From contig JBHGNT010000009.1 of the NCBI GenBank assembly GCA_043228905.1, positions 18,786,001 through 18,850,000 of the forward strand: 64,000 bases of DNA, written 5' to 3'. How positions within the stretch are numbered: position 1 is the stretch's first letter; each line of letters starts with the position of its first letter. Under the pieces are notes generated by a model, which had not been told where the DNA came from, did not search any database, and saw only the letters and a list, made by a program, of their open reading frames with translations. This DNA is from Azolla caroliniana. Its lineage: Eukaryota; Polypodiophyta. This document shows positions 36,561 to 47,900 of this stretch, in pieces. Position numbers and translations under genes: made by a program.

Positions 36561-39253
36561 TGGATATTGGAACAAACAGAGTTTTAGAAACGAGAAATAA
36601 ACTCTGTGATACCGGCTATGTTGTTTGTAACATGTTTCACTGGCCTTGTGGTCTGGCATGATGCCATTACTTCAGTTAAAGTTATTAATGAAGTCATTAA
36701 TACTAACTGAATGTGAATAAAGAAATAAGGAAATTACTGAAGTAGAAAATTGACATTGAATTAATGATTGGGAATGCAAGGATAATTAATGTGCATTTCC
36801 ATACAATGGCACCCTTGGTTTCTCCTCTTTTTTATTCAAGCAAACTCTGAAGAAATATGTCATACAAAAGTTTTAATGGAGGCGATTGCTATATTGTGCA
36901 ATTTTGTTTTCATTCATTAAAGTAAAGATTTAAAGAAAAAACTCAAGACTTCATGTGATTTTAAATGATTCTATTTGTGGTAATGCTTGGTGGTGGACAG
37001 AATGGGCGCAATTGGAGCAGAGTTTCCACCACAGTATGCTGGACAAGAAAACAACAATAGGGGTACGGATCAAACATTGTTTCCTAATACCTATGAGATA
37101 TTGGATCATATGTATTTATTATGGTTGATTCTATTTGCTACTTGAGTTATCGGAAAATGATTCGTCACATCAAGTCAAATGATTGCTTAGCTGGATCACA
37201 TAAAACTGTAAATGTTTTTGAAGCATAAAAAACTGAACAAACTAAATTACAGGTATTTTGGACACTTCTCCAAAATATAACCTGTGGAGATCTTGACTTC
37301 TATCATATGAAGAATTATTTGTGAGATAGAGACTCAAGAGGGAGAACACTTGCAAAGTTTTTGACATGCATTGAATGCATGATTAAAGTGTTTAATACAT
37401 AATATGCTTGATGTAGATATATGTAGATATCTACATCAAGCATATTATGTGAATCAAATGGAGACTAATCAATTTTTAATGTCCATGGTTTCTTCATGAG
37501 TTACGAAACCTTAAAATTAATTATTTTGATTCTATGGAAGATAGCTGAGTCACATCTCATTGGGTTGAGGTGGTACAAATATCAATGTATTAATATGTGC
37601 ATTTGTGCATGTGTATGTATGTTGTGATTAGTGAATGATGTTCCAATTTGGTTTATTTTGTTGTCCTTAAACTCCATAAAGTGGAATAAGTTAATACAGT
37701 AATAGTTCTTTAGGATGCCTTCTTGTAAATTGCCTCACTGGGAAACTTGTTTAAATAGGTAAAAATCACAATGTGCGAACATTCATACGCATCAACTGTT
37801 TGCTATCTTCTGTTTGTTTGAACAAGTTTGTTGACATGATTCTTTATTTAAATGGAACTAAGGACTTGATCTTAAACTTTCGAGAACCTTGGGAAGAGAG
37901 TTGGTGGGATTGGAACATCAGTTGTTTGGAACAATATTAATGAGTGGGGAATATATGAAGCAACATTATTGGTGGGAATGGAATACAATATTGTGAAATG
38001 CACATAAGAAATCAAAACCAGCCTAGTTAGCTTCTTACTTCTTACTCAATTTATAGTTGATATAAAGGTACCCATTTGGGTTGGCTTAGCTAGAAAGGGT
38101 GTGCTAAAAGGGTGGGTCGACTTAGGTACATGCATCCTAAAAAGGGTGACACAAAGGAACACATGCACACCACAATATGCTAAACTTGTTTGATTGGTAG
38201 AAAATATGTGGTAATTTTGGCTTTTTAATTTATGAGATAGTGAATGGAAGAACTAATAACAGAAGAGAAAAGCTTTGTGTTTTAACTTGATAATGGTACT
38301 TAAACGATCGATTGGTGTCTTTGTGGATTAGAAAGAAGCTTGGATGGGTATATTGATTCATCTCCATTTGATTAAGGTAATATGCACAATGTAGATATAA
38401 AAGAGTTTGCCTATTCTCTTTTGCCTCATTTCTAAATTTTAATATAATCTTCTCTCTTAGTGGTACAATGTTTGAGCAAGTTGATAAAATGCCCGGAACA
38501 TACGTGTTGGACAAGTTGTTGATCCACAAGGTACCATTAGCTCCATTTTTTGGACATAGATAATAAAGCCAATTCTTTTGTATTGGCACTAGTGACAAGC
38601 GTCGACACCATGCAATGATAAGCAAGTAACAAGCTTCGATACCATGCAAAGCAGATGACAAGCTTCCATACCATGCAACGATGAGCAAGTGACAAGCTTT
38701 CCTGATGTTAGGAGAGTTTTTGGCTTGAGTAACAAACCTTGATACCAAACCTTTTATTACTCTCAAGGTTGGTTGATGTGAAAATGAAAGGAATTGGTCT
38801 CCTAGGAAAGGGATTTCCTTAAAAGAGGTGTGTCCCATGGGGATGCCAATCCCCTACAAGAGTGTCTAAATCCCACGTTTATATTGTTTGACAACCTTAA
38901 GAATTTAGTGTAGACCTTTGGAATTCAGTGTCTGGTATCCACAATTCATCTATTTTGAGACTTAATGTTTAAAGGATATTCCTCCCACAATGTAGCTCCA
39001 TTTTTAGTAATGATAATAATGCAAACTATATTTAGATTTCTTGCCTTAAGACACGAAATGAATAGCTATGTATAGTAGCATCTACCATTTCCATGTAAAG
39101 CAGGGCCATTAAGATCATGTTCTATTCCTTATCATATAGGAGGCGGCATATTTCCATATTAGGAAACACTAGAAGAGAAGGATTGTCATTTAAACTTGTT
39201 TCCTTATTAGGAAACAAATTTCACAGTAGGAATAAAGGAAGAAGATCAGGAAC
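36561..39253. other. Intergenic or intronic DNA
   Basis: A possible further exon of the SAS-4-like gene at 37003-37062 (acceptor ggtggacag, reading EFPPQYAGQENNN in one frame) is weak, because the phase after 35291 does not fit without another exon. A 54-base perfect hairpin lies at 37397-37450. Near 38590-38700 a short degenerate repeat (gacaagctt-c, ataccatgcaa) recurs. No gene recognised. Confidence 0.45.
37397..37450. repeat. Perfect 24 bp inverted repeat with a 6 base loop
   Basis: Left arm 37397-37420 (acataatatgcttgatgtag followed by atat), loop 37421-37426, right arm 37427-37450. The arms pair without a mismatch. It could be a small foldback transposon relic or the stem of a small RNA precursor. 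Confidence 0.9.
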
Positions 39254-40024
39254 ATGGTGTTGATGCTAGTGGCCATGAAAGGGCATCCTGGAAGCGGCAA
39301 GTCCACACTGGCACGCAGCCTTGGACGATCTTTACATTGGCCGGTCATCGACAAAGACGATGTTCGCGATTACATGTGCCCCGAAGTGCATCGACTCGAC
39401 ACCGGAATGATCACAACTAATCACAACAATCATATACATAGCAATGAGCACATCGATTACATAGTGTGCAATCACCATGAGATCAAGAGGAAGGCGGTGC
39501 AATATAAGAATGTTGATTCTTTGCCGTGTAGTTCAATGGCATTGATGAACTCGTTGGCATATGGGATCATGTGGCGGATGGCACGGACTCAACTCGTCGA
39601 CTTAGGGTTGAATGTGATTGTCGACAGCCCTCTTTCATGCCCTTCGTTGCTCGCATCAGCTATGGAGATTGTGGAGGAGCGTTCGTGCCGCTCCAGCGAC
39701 CTGGCCCGTCTCGTCGTCATCGAGTGCATGGCTAGAGATGCCACTCTCTGGCGGACACGCCTGGAGGCTCGATCCTATTCTTCTTCTTTGTCATGGCATA
39801 AGCCTCAAAGGTGGGAGGACCTCCAAGCCCTCCTCCATGCTTATGATGGATGTTGGGATTACCCTATTGATCCCTCTAGTTGTGTTAGGAAGCTTGTGGT
39901 TGACACAACATCTAGTGACGATGTCTCGGGATTTACCGACTCTGTGCTTCATTGGATCAACAATGTCTCGGATGAAACCCCGGCAGTCTCCTTCGTTCCC
40001 AGGGCCAACTCCTCTTTAACATGA
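39254..40024 (+). CDS. P-loop kinase-like protein (AAA_33/zeta-kinase fold), single exon
   Basis: The 256-residue frame is intact and uninterrupted. The Walker A loop GHPGSGKST is at residues 10-18, followed by IDKDDVRDYM (33-41), a segment comparable to the substrate-binding loop of small-molecule kinases. VIVDSPLS (121-128) fits a Walker B strand, and LWRTRLEAR (165-173) supplies the Arg residues expected in the lid. The C-terminus is short and acidic. Plants encode many uncharacterised proteins of this type; the substrate is unknown. There is no signal peptide, and cytosolic location is an inference. The first ATG after an upstream stop was used as start. Absence of introns, in contrast to neighbours, may be normal for the family or reflect retroposition; no poly-A tail or target duplication was evident. 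Confidence 0.8.
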   Translation: MVLMLVAMKGHPGSGKSTLARSLGRSLHWPVIDKDDVRDYMCPEVHRLDTGMITTNHNNHIHSNEHIDYIVCNHHEIKRKAVQYKNVDSLPCSSMALMNSLAYGIMWRMARTQLVDLGLNVIVDSPLSCPSLLASAMEIVEERSCRSSDLARLVVIECMARDATLWRTRLEARSYSSSLSWHKPQRWEDLQALLHAYDGCWDYPIDPSSCVRKLVVDTTSSDDVSGFTDSVLHWINNVSDETPAVSFVPRANSSLT

Positions 40025-41986
40025 GCAATCATATGAAACGAATTCGTTGTCTATATATAAATATATATCATGGTCTCGATATGTGAACCAAGTTTGATGA
40101 TTTAGGAAAGGATAAGCATGTACTTGGCCCACTGAATTGTTTGGCATGCTCTCTACAGACTACTTCTTATGTTACATTAGAATAGTTATGAAAACATCTA
40201 CCTATGTATATGTTGAGACTCGAGAGTGCTTTGTAATGATTGTGATGAGGACTTTATCATGATGGGGAAGGGAGGGTAGAGGAGGGAAGCAAAGTTATTG
40301 GTCCCATCTAAGGGCAATGAGAGGTAGTGAAATTGTATAGCACCTTTTTATGAGTCTTTTAGTTGTGTGTTCAAGAATCAAGACAATATTGAACACATTA
40401 TTGTGAGAGGATTATGAGCATTTAATCCTAACAGTCAAATTTGGTCCAAGTCCCAAATGACTACATTTCCATATAAGATTTTTAAAAATCTTTTTCTGTA
40501 GTAAAGCTAACCTAATGACGTGAAGAATCAATAATTCTTTTTGTAATGGATATTGTGAAGGAAGAGGTTTCCACTTCAAGTTTTAGGACGAGTTTTTAAT
40601 GTTTTGGCCTTATTTAATATATGATAATCATTTGAAATCTACCTTGGAACGCACCTAGAATTATGAATTATTCATTTATAAACTCAAAATTTAAATATCC
40701 TTAATCCAATACTCTTCCAAAAGCCTTTCTCTTTAGAGGAAGGATGTAGGAATAGAATATTCCCAAAAGCCATTGGCCAACAAGTTGACTTCATCTTGCA
40801 TCCATAAAAGACTATATCATGAATCATGATTACTTGTGGCTGCATCTCTTTTAATCTTGGCATACTACTTTATAAAGTTTCAACAGTTAACTTCAATGTC
40901 CACAATAATCTTGTTAAGGATAGTAGTATGTGTTTAGCACTTGCCATTTAATACATTATCTATCTTGTGCGAAATATTGAGAAACACACGATATTGTAGG
41001 CTTACAAGCAAAACCTTGCACGTCAAGAAATACAAGAAACATCAACATCTCCCCATGTGACAATTCTAGTGCATCTAGATTTAGAGTTCCTATAGGAGCT
41101 TCATTACTACTAATAGAGACCAAGAAAACTTTCCTGGAACAAGCAAAAGACAACACATCATTCTTCACATTGCCAACTTCCCTCACTTTGCTTCGACACG
41201 TTTACTAAAAGAGACCAAGAAAACTTCATGATGACTATGGGCAAGTATACAATTAAGGCACAGACACCAATTCAAAAGTACATGTGAACATTCGTCTAAT
41301 GTGAGTTCACAATCTATGTGAAATGATGGTTATTTATAATACAACAAAAACTAAGATGCTGCCTTCATCAGAATTGGGTCTTCTGAAATATACTTATTTA
41401 TGGTTCATTATCTCTTGGATTTTGACCATTTTCTGCATTCTTCTTTAGTCTTATCCTACTTCAATCTTAATGGCATTTAGTTGAACCGACAATGCCTCAG
41501 GTCTCATCTTACCTAATATTCAATCCTTACTGCCTCATGTGAATAAAGAAGATGTATAAGCCAACAGAATGTTTGTCACAGGATATCAGAAATTGGAATA
41601 CAGCTATTATAGAGTGTAAATTACCTTTGGTCTTCATTATCCACAATTTTTCATCATTTCAGTTCTGATTTGTTTCATCTCACAGGATATAAGTAAGAAG
41701 GGAATTGTGCATTCAAACTCTACCATACACAGACATGCAATATATTCGTAACCACTCTCCACTGCTAGGCATGAGAGGCAATGCAAGACATTAAGAAGCA
41801 ACCAGAATGTGTATACGGACTAATGTTTTCGAACTATGTTACATCATACCAGACTGCAAATTCATATTAAAATAATCAACATTAACCTACATAATTGCTT
41901 AAGCTATTTATCTAAAGTTGACCAAGATGATTACTAATCACTGAATTACTTCAAATAACCACAACCAGGTTTGTGCGCATATATCT
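40025..41986. other. AT-rich intergenic DNA
   Basis: Space between the convergent kinase gene and the 3' end of the GID8-like gene. It should contain both 3' untranslated regions. I see no further coding sequence; the minus frame at 40956-41186 has no known motif. Confidence 0.5.
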
Positions 41987-44900
41987 TTAACGAGTTTTTT
42001 CTGGATCTTCGAGGTTAGCATTTACAAGGTCGGTTACATGGGGGTAGGAAACCTTCTCATCAAGCTGATTTTGGACACAAAGAAGCATCTTCAACAAGCC
42101 AGGAAGCTTTGGATCTATCAAGAGATAAAACAACACCATTAGGGTGCATATTTAAATATTATTGTATCCCCCTAAAAGAAAACACTTACAACCTTTTTCA
42201 TGACTTTGGCTTGTGAGGATAGCTGCATTTAATTCGCTAGCAGTCTTCTGCCGTTGTGATACATCTAAGAGATCCCCTACAGGACATGTTGAAATGTCTT
42301 CAAATGCTAGTAGAGCCACAGTGCGTTCCAATTCTTGAAGAAAGGCATGCTGTCAACAACAAAAATTAATACTTGCTGTCATTGATGCATTATATTTGCA
42401 ATTAGCATGATGCTGGAAGGATATGAGATCATGTTATGATAAATCTCTTTGAGAATTGCGAAGCAATTGATAGGGAAAAAGGAAAAGTAATTTGAAATTG
42501 AGAGTAGAAAGAGAACAGCAAAATCAATATCGGGTTAGTTTCAATTCGCAATGGCAAGAAAATAAAAATTTATGAGTGAAATGTGTTTGCCCTTTGTTAA
42601 TTTTGGCCTGCATAATTAGGGCAGATTTAGCAGACTATATGATGTATAGCTGCAAGTAATACTTCCAGAAGTAATTTAAGGTAACACTCAGATATATATC
42701 TGAGTTTTTTCTTTATTTACCCAAATGCACAGCCTTCCCAGGTCCAAATTCCACATTTAACATTCTGCAGTGATGTAGATTATCATAATAATCATGTGGG
42801 ATCTTTTGGTTTAAATATAGCTGCAGAAATATATGCAGTAGCGTAGTAGGGAAACCCTATTGAGTTCTCTCTTGCTTATATACCATCCAACAACCAAAGA
42901 TCCTTTTTCCTGTTTCCCCTAACCACCTAAGCAATGACTATGAAACACCCTAACACCATTATATACTAACCTGATCTGAGAATATCATTCCCAACAACAA
43001 AAACTCATGTGATCATAATAGTCGTTAATGGTTATGTTTATGTGCATGGTGCACTATGAAGATACCCACAATGCACAACCTCAATGATGAACAGTACATC
43101 CAACAAGAGATTCACCTGAGCTGAGAAAATGTTCCCCAACTACACGAACGCATGCAGATATAGTAGTTAATGATTATGTGCATTGTGCATTGTGTGAAGA
43201 TACCCACAACAAGATATCTCAATGACCAGTACATCCATGTTTACATCATAGTTACAAGTAGGTAAGAAACACAAGAGACAGGCATCCCAAAGTAGAAAAG
43301 GAAGTTCATATTGAAAAGTTTGTTTTTAAATTATATATCCTCAAGAAGCATACAAAAACCATGAAAGAACTGTCACGCACAGCCAATAACCTGGAAAAGA
43401 AGCTTCATATTGAAAAGTTTGTTTTTATATTATATATCTTCAAAAAGCATACAAAAACCATGAAAGAACTGTCACGCACAGCCAATAACCTGGAAAAGAA
43501 GCTCCATATTGAAAAGTTTGTTTCTATATTATATATCTTCAAAAAGCATACAAAAACCATGAAAGAACTGTCAACCACAGCCAATAGCCTGGAAAAGAAG
43601 CTACATATTGAAAAGTTTGTTTTTATATTATATATCTTCGAAAAGCATACAAAAACCATGAAAGAACTGTCAGCCACATCCAATAACCTGGAAAAGAAGC
43701 TCCAAAAGAAATTTAATTCATACAAACAAACTCCATTATCCTTTTGGGTTATATGAAGTGCTCACCATCCTATTCAGATTCTATTACCCTTTTTTAACTA
43801 ACTGCAGATAATCGAGGCTCCATCTTGTATGCCAAGAAATTATAGATGGATCAAGTCAATGAAACTTATTGAGTCCTAGTTGGAAAACCTGCCAATACTC
43901 ACAAAGCCATTGCACAACAGCAAGAATAGGAACAACGTAAGATGAGCATTCACAACTTAACCTTAAATTTGAATGGGAAGAGGTTGTTGGGGAGAAGGCC
44001 CTCAATGACCCCTTTATAGTGTATACATGTGTATAGGCCTAATTATAAAGACCAAATGTCACTTATCACTTATTCTTTATTCTTCGGCCAAGTTTAGTGT
44101 GAACTTGGCCAACCCTAAACAGGTCATATAAAACATGAGTTTAGAGATTTTGGATCTCATTCCGAAAAAGGTGAGTTCCTCCAACTGTTGCGCTCTCCAT
44201 TTCAGCCATCTCTCTACTGCTGCACCTAAAGCGCCCATACTTTGGTGACTCCCATGTGTTCCTCAGCTCTATTGACATCATTTCTGTCCCTTTCAACTGG
44301 TATCCGAGCGGATCTAGGGTTTCAGAACTGCTGTACACGTGCTATCAGCAAAGAAAGGTGTTCTATCTCGATAATCTTCAGTTCCATCACAAAGAACCTT
44401 GCTCCGGAGCTTCGAGGAACTTCTTGGGCATCTCAATAGTCCATAACAGGTGGTTTTTAGGTGATTTACAGGCAAAAACAGGTTTTTCAGCAAAATATCA
44501 GTGGTTCTAGCAAATTCTCACGTTTTTGCAAGTTTTCTCACTATCAACGTGCAAAACACATACATTGGAAGAGATATCCTGTTGGAATTTCTACAATTCT
44601 GCAAATTTATCCATGTATGACAAGTGGAGTATTTTGCTGTAATTTTCTGCAAAACAGAGCCAACATGCATCTAAAAGCTAAGTATTAGCTTTATGTATGT
44701 TCTCTGAGGTTAAAAACAACGAAGTTAGTTGTTTTCTAGCACAAATTAAGGTTCTAAAATTCTATGCGCAAAAAATTCAAAGATCACTTTTTGTGCCCAA
44801 AATTACTTATTTTTGCCTCAAATTGCTCCTGTCACCTTTTGGAGTTGTGGTGCACTGTTTCTTGAGGTTATTCTCTGATTTTGGTGCATTTGGCCTAAAA

Positions 44901-47900
44901 TTCCAACAGGTTAACCTCTTCATTGTGCAACTATGGTGTCGTCTTCTTCGGATGTGAAGAATCTATTTGAGATTGACGATTTGAGGGAACAGGTTTCGAA
45001 TTGTGGAAGGAGAGAATGCAGGATGATCACTGTTTGTACACTAAAAGAGATGAAAATGGCAGGCTCAATCATTCTTGTACTATATGTAGATGATATGCTC
45101 ATAGCTGGCAAGAAAAGGAACACTGTTGATGCCTTTAAATGTCCATAAAAAGCAGCTGAAATCTGCATTTTCAATGAAAGGCTGAACATGTACTTTAAGT
45201 AAGAATTAGGAGACAAAGGGAGCAACCCACATTGTATTTATCTCAGGAAAAGTACGTTGAAAAGGTGTTGGAAAGATTTTGTATTGCTGATGCAAAGCCT
45301 TTTGGAGTGCCATTGCAGCCATATGATAAAATCTCCAAGGAAGATTGTCCTAAGACACAAGAAGCAATCAATGACATGCAAGGTGTACCTTATGCTTCAG
45401 CTTGTGGTTCACTTATGTATGCTATGGTTGCTACTAGACTTGATATTGCCTCTACAGTGGGAGTTGTAATCTGATTCATGGCTAATCCGGGCAAGGCACA
45501 TTGGAATGCAGTAAAGTCCATGAGGTACTTAAAAGGGACTAAAAATAAATGCCTCTATTATGGAAAAGACCCATTAGAGTTGAAGGGTTTCCATGACTTT
45601 GACATGGCAGGTGATGTGAATACACGGAAATCCACAAGTGGTTATGTATTCACACTTGCAAGCGTTGTTGTATCACGGTGGTTGCTTTGTCCACTACTGA
45701 GGCTGAATATATTTCAGCCACTAAGGCTTCCAAGGAAGCGATATGGTTGGTTGTGATAGCCACAATGCCATCGGTTTGGCAAAGAATGCTATGTTTCATG
45801 CACGCACAAAATATATTGATGTGCGATATCACTTCATTCGAGAAGTGCTTGAGGATAGCCTTATCACATTGATAAAGGTCCACATATCACACAACCCTGC
45901 AAATATACTCACCAAGTGCTTACCCAAAGCACAACATCTGATATGTATACAGATGGTGGGAGTCACGTAGCGTAAAGGCGTCATTCATGCCTTTAAGTGG
46001 GAGGTTGTTGGGGTAAAGGCCCTAAATGACCCCCTTATAGTGTATACATCTGTATAGGCCTAATTATAAAGGCCAAAAGTCACTTATCACTTATTCTTTA
46101 TTTTTGGGCCAAGTTCAATGTGAACTTGGCCAACCCTAAATGGGTCATATAAAACATAAGTTTAGAACTTTTGGATCTCACTCCAAAAAAGGAGAGCTCC
46201 TCCAACTGCTACGCTCTCCATTTCAACCGCCGCTCTACTATTGCACCTAAAGCACCCATACTTTGGTGACTCCCGTGTGTTCCTCAGCTCTATTGACATA
46301 ATTTTTGTCCCTTTCAACTGGTATCAGAAAGGGACATTGAAGAATGAAATTTGAGATGTGAAAACTGTGGAAGACTATTATTCAACCCTCACTGCAACCA
46401 CTCAAAGACACCGATCAAGCTCACCACAAACACTCAAGAATCTACAGCACAAAATATCAAAGAACACTCATACAAGAGAAAAACCCGAAGCCCTAGTTTG
46501 AGATTTGACAACAGTGGAAGTCTGCTATGCAACCACTCAAACTCGCTGCAATCACCAAGAATCTAAATGACAAAATAGCGTTTTCAACCATCGGACCTTT
46601 TACATGTAAGCAAGCAAGCAAGCAGCAGCTGCTTTTAAGTGACATTTTCAGAGTGACTTTTAGGCGAATTGGAAGTATTAAAGATTGCTTCACACAAGAA
46701 ATAGATCCCAAATCCTATATGTTTATATACCATCCACCTGCGCCCTTTCTGAAAAATGACACTGCCTTGAATGAGCTGATGGGAGAGTTTTGAATACTCA
46801 AAATTGATCACTTAGAACATAAAAAATATTTCCAGTTGTTAAAAGAACAAGGTCAAATTACATAATGAGGGCACCATTGATAACCTCAATTGTAATGGCA
46901 AGATTAAGATCTCTTATATTGCATGCACATATAACAATAATGAAGATCTAGAACATGTCCCCAGGATTTATATAAAAGTAATCAATAGATCCTAATAAAA
47001 AAATCTTAGCAGATTACTTCACATAAAACAAGATTAAGACATATCTTATTACTTACATTTTCTTCGCCTCTGGGTGCCAATTCTTCTTGAGCAAACTCTA
47101 AAGCTTCTTCTATTTTCCCACATCGTATGAGTTCGATAAGTCTTTGCTGTTGGAGATGGAAAAATAATTGTGGATTTGTATCTAAAATCTGTAAATGAAG
47201 CAGCAACACCTTAACTTGTGACAGCAAAACCAGATATTTTAAACTCAAAGAAATGTTCCATATACTAACCTCTGGATTCAAATCATTCACTTTCTCAATG
47301 GCATCCTGAACATTGCCACATTGAATAGCTTTTCGTACGGACATCCTATCTGTGATCGTCCCAAGATCCATATCTGCTATTCTTAGCTAAGGAAATATAA
47401 CCCATATGCTGCAGATCACAAGAATAATATAGTGGCAACGAGTGTCACCACAAATGTTTCATGGTTTCAAGATTTTGTTTCAGAAGTTTGTTCATTTCAA
47501 AGAGACAGACATTTTGTAAAATAAATAAGAATTAAAAATGCTAAAAATTTTATTAGACACTTTCACCAAAAACACCTTCCGCGGTTTCACTTATTTAGAC
47601 ATTGCTGTTACTTTTTGTACTATTCATGTCCTGTCTATATTGCATAAATCTTCTTGCTTATCTATCTTCTGTCATTCTTCTTACTCTCCATCCTCTTCTG
47701 AAAAATTAGACATGCTCTTTGTTCTTGTAACTTATCTGCTCCATAGCAATCAAACTTCACACAGGTGTCTAATGCTTTAACTTGTGAATGAAATTAGTCT
47801 GCCTATGGTTTTATTCCAATTAAAGACACCGGCTTTCACAACAAATTGCACAAAACTGTCTAATATACTATAAACCTCATTCTTTTCCCACTGTTTCCAA

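Larger units (their letters stand above)
43860..46350 (+). mobile_element. Copia C: tandem LTR array, internally deleted, in a GID8 intron
   Basis: Order: pol-end remnant (about 43880-43984), LTR (43985-44295), primer-binding site and leader, short gag start fused to reverse transcriptase and RNase H (44933-45970), LTR (46006-46316), then another primer-binding-like sequence (actggtatcagaaaggg) and leader. It stands in the orientation opposite to the host gene. Two LTRs with pol and leader sequence outside them suggest unequal or LTR-to-LTR recombination rather than one simple insertion. Confidence 0.75.

Noticed and set aside
37003-37062. Eleventh exon of the SAS-4-like gene
   Set aside because: The acceptor is good and one frame reads EFPPQYAGQ, but that frame does not fit the phase after 35291; kept only as a possibility.
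38230-38838. Minus-strand frame of 202 codons
   Set aside because: No known motif; the local sequence has short degenerate repeats and could be an LTR relic. A ttggtatcaagg inside looks like a primer site but no LTR ends were found.
42300-43000. Possible tRNA, snoRNA or miRNA in the AT-rich introns
   Set aside because: No tRNA box A/B pair or precursor stem could be identified by eye; nothing supports an RNA gene.
43301-43710. CRISPR-like array
   Set aside because: Units are direct neighbours with no spacers; this is a minisatellite in a plant nuclear intron.
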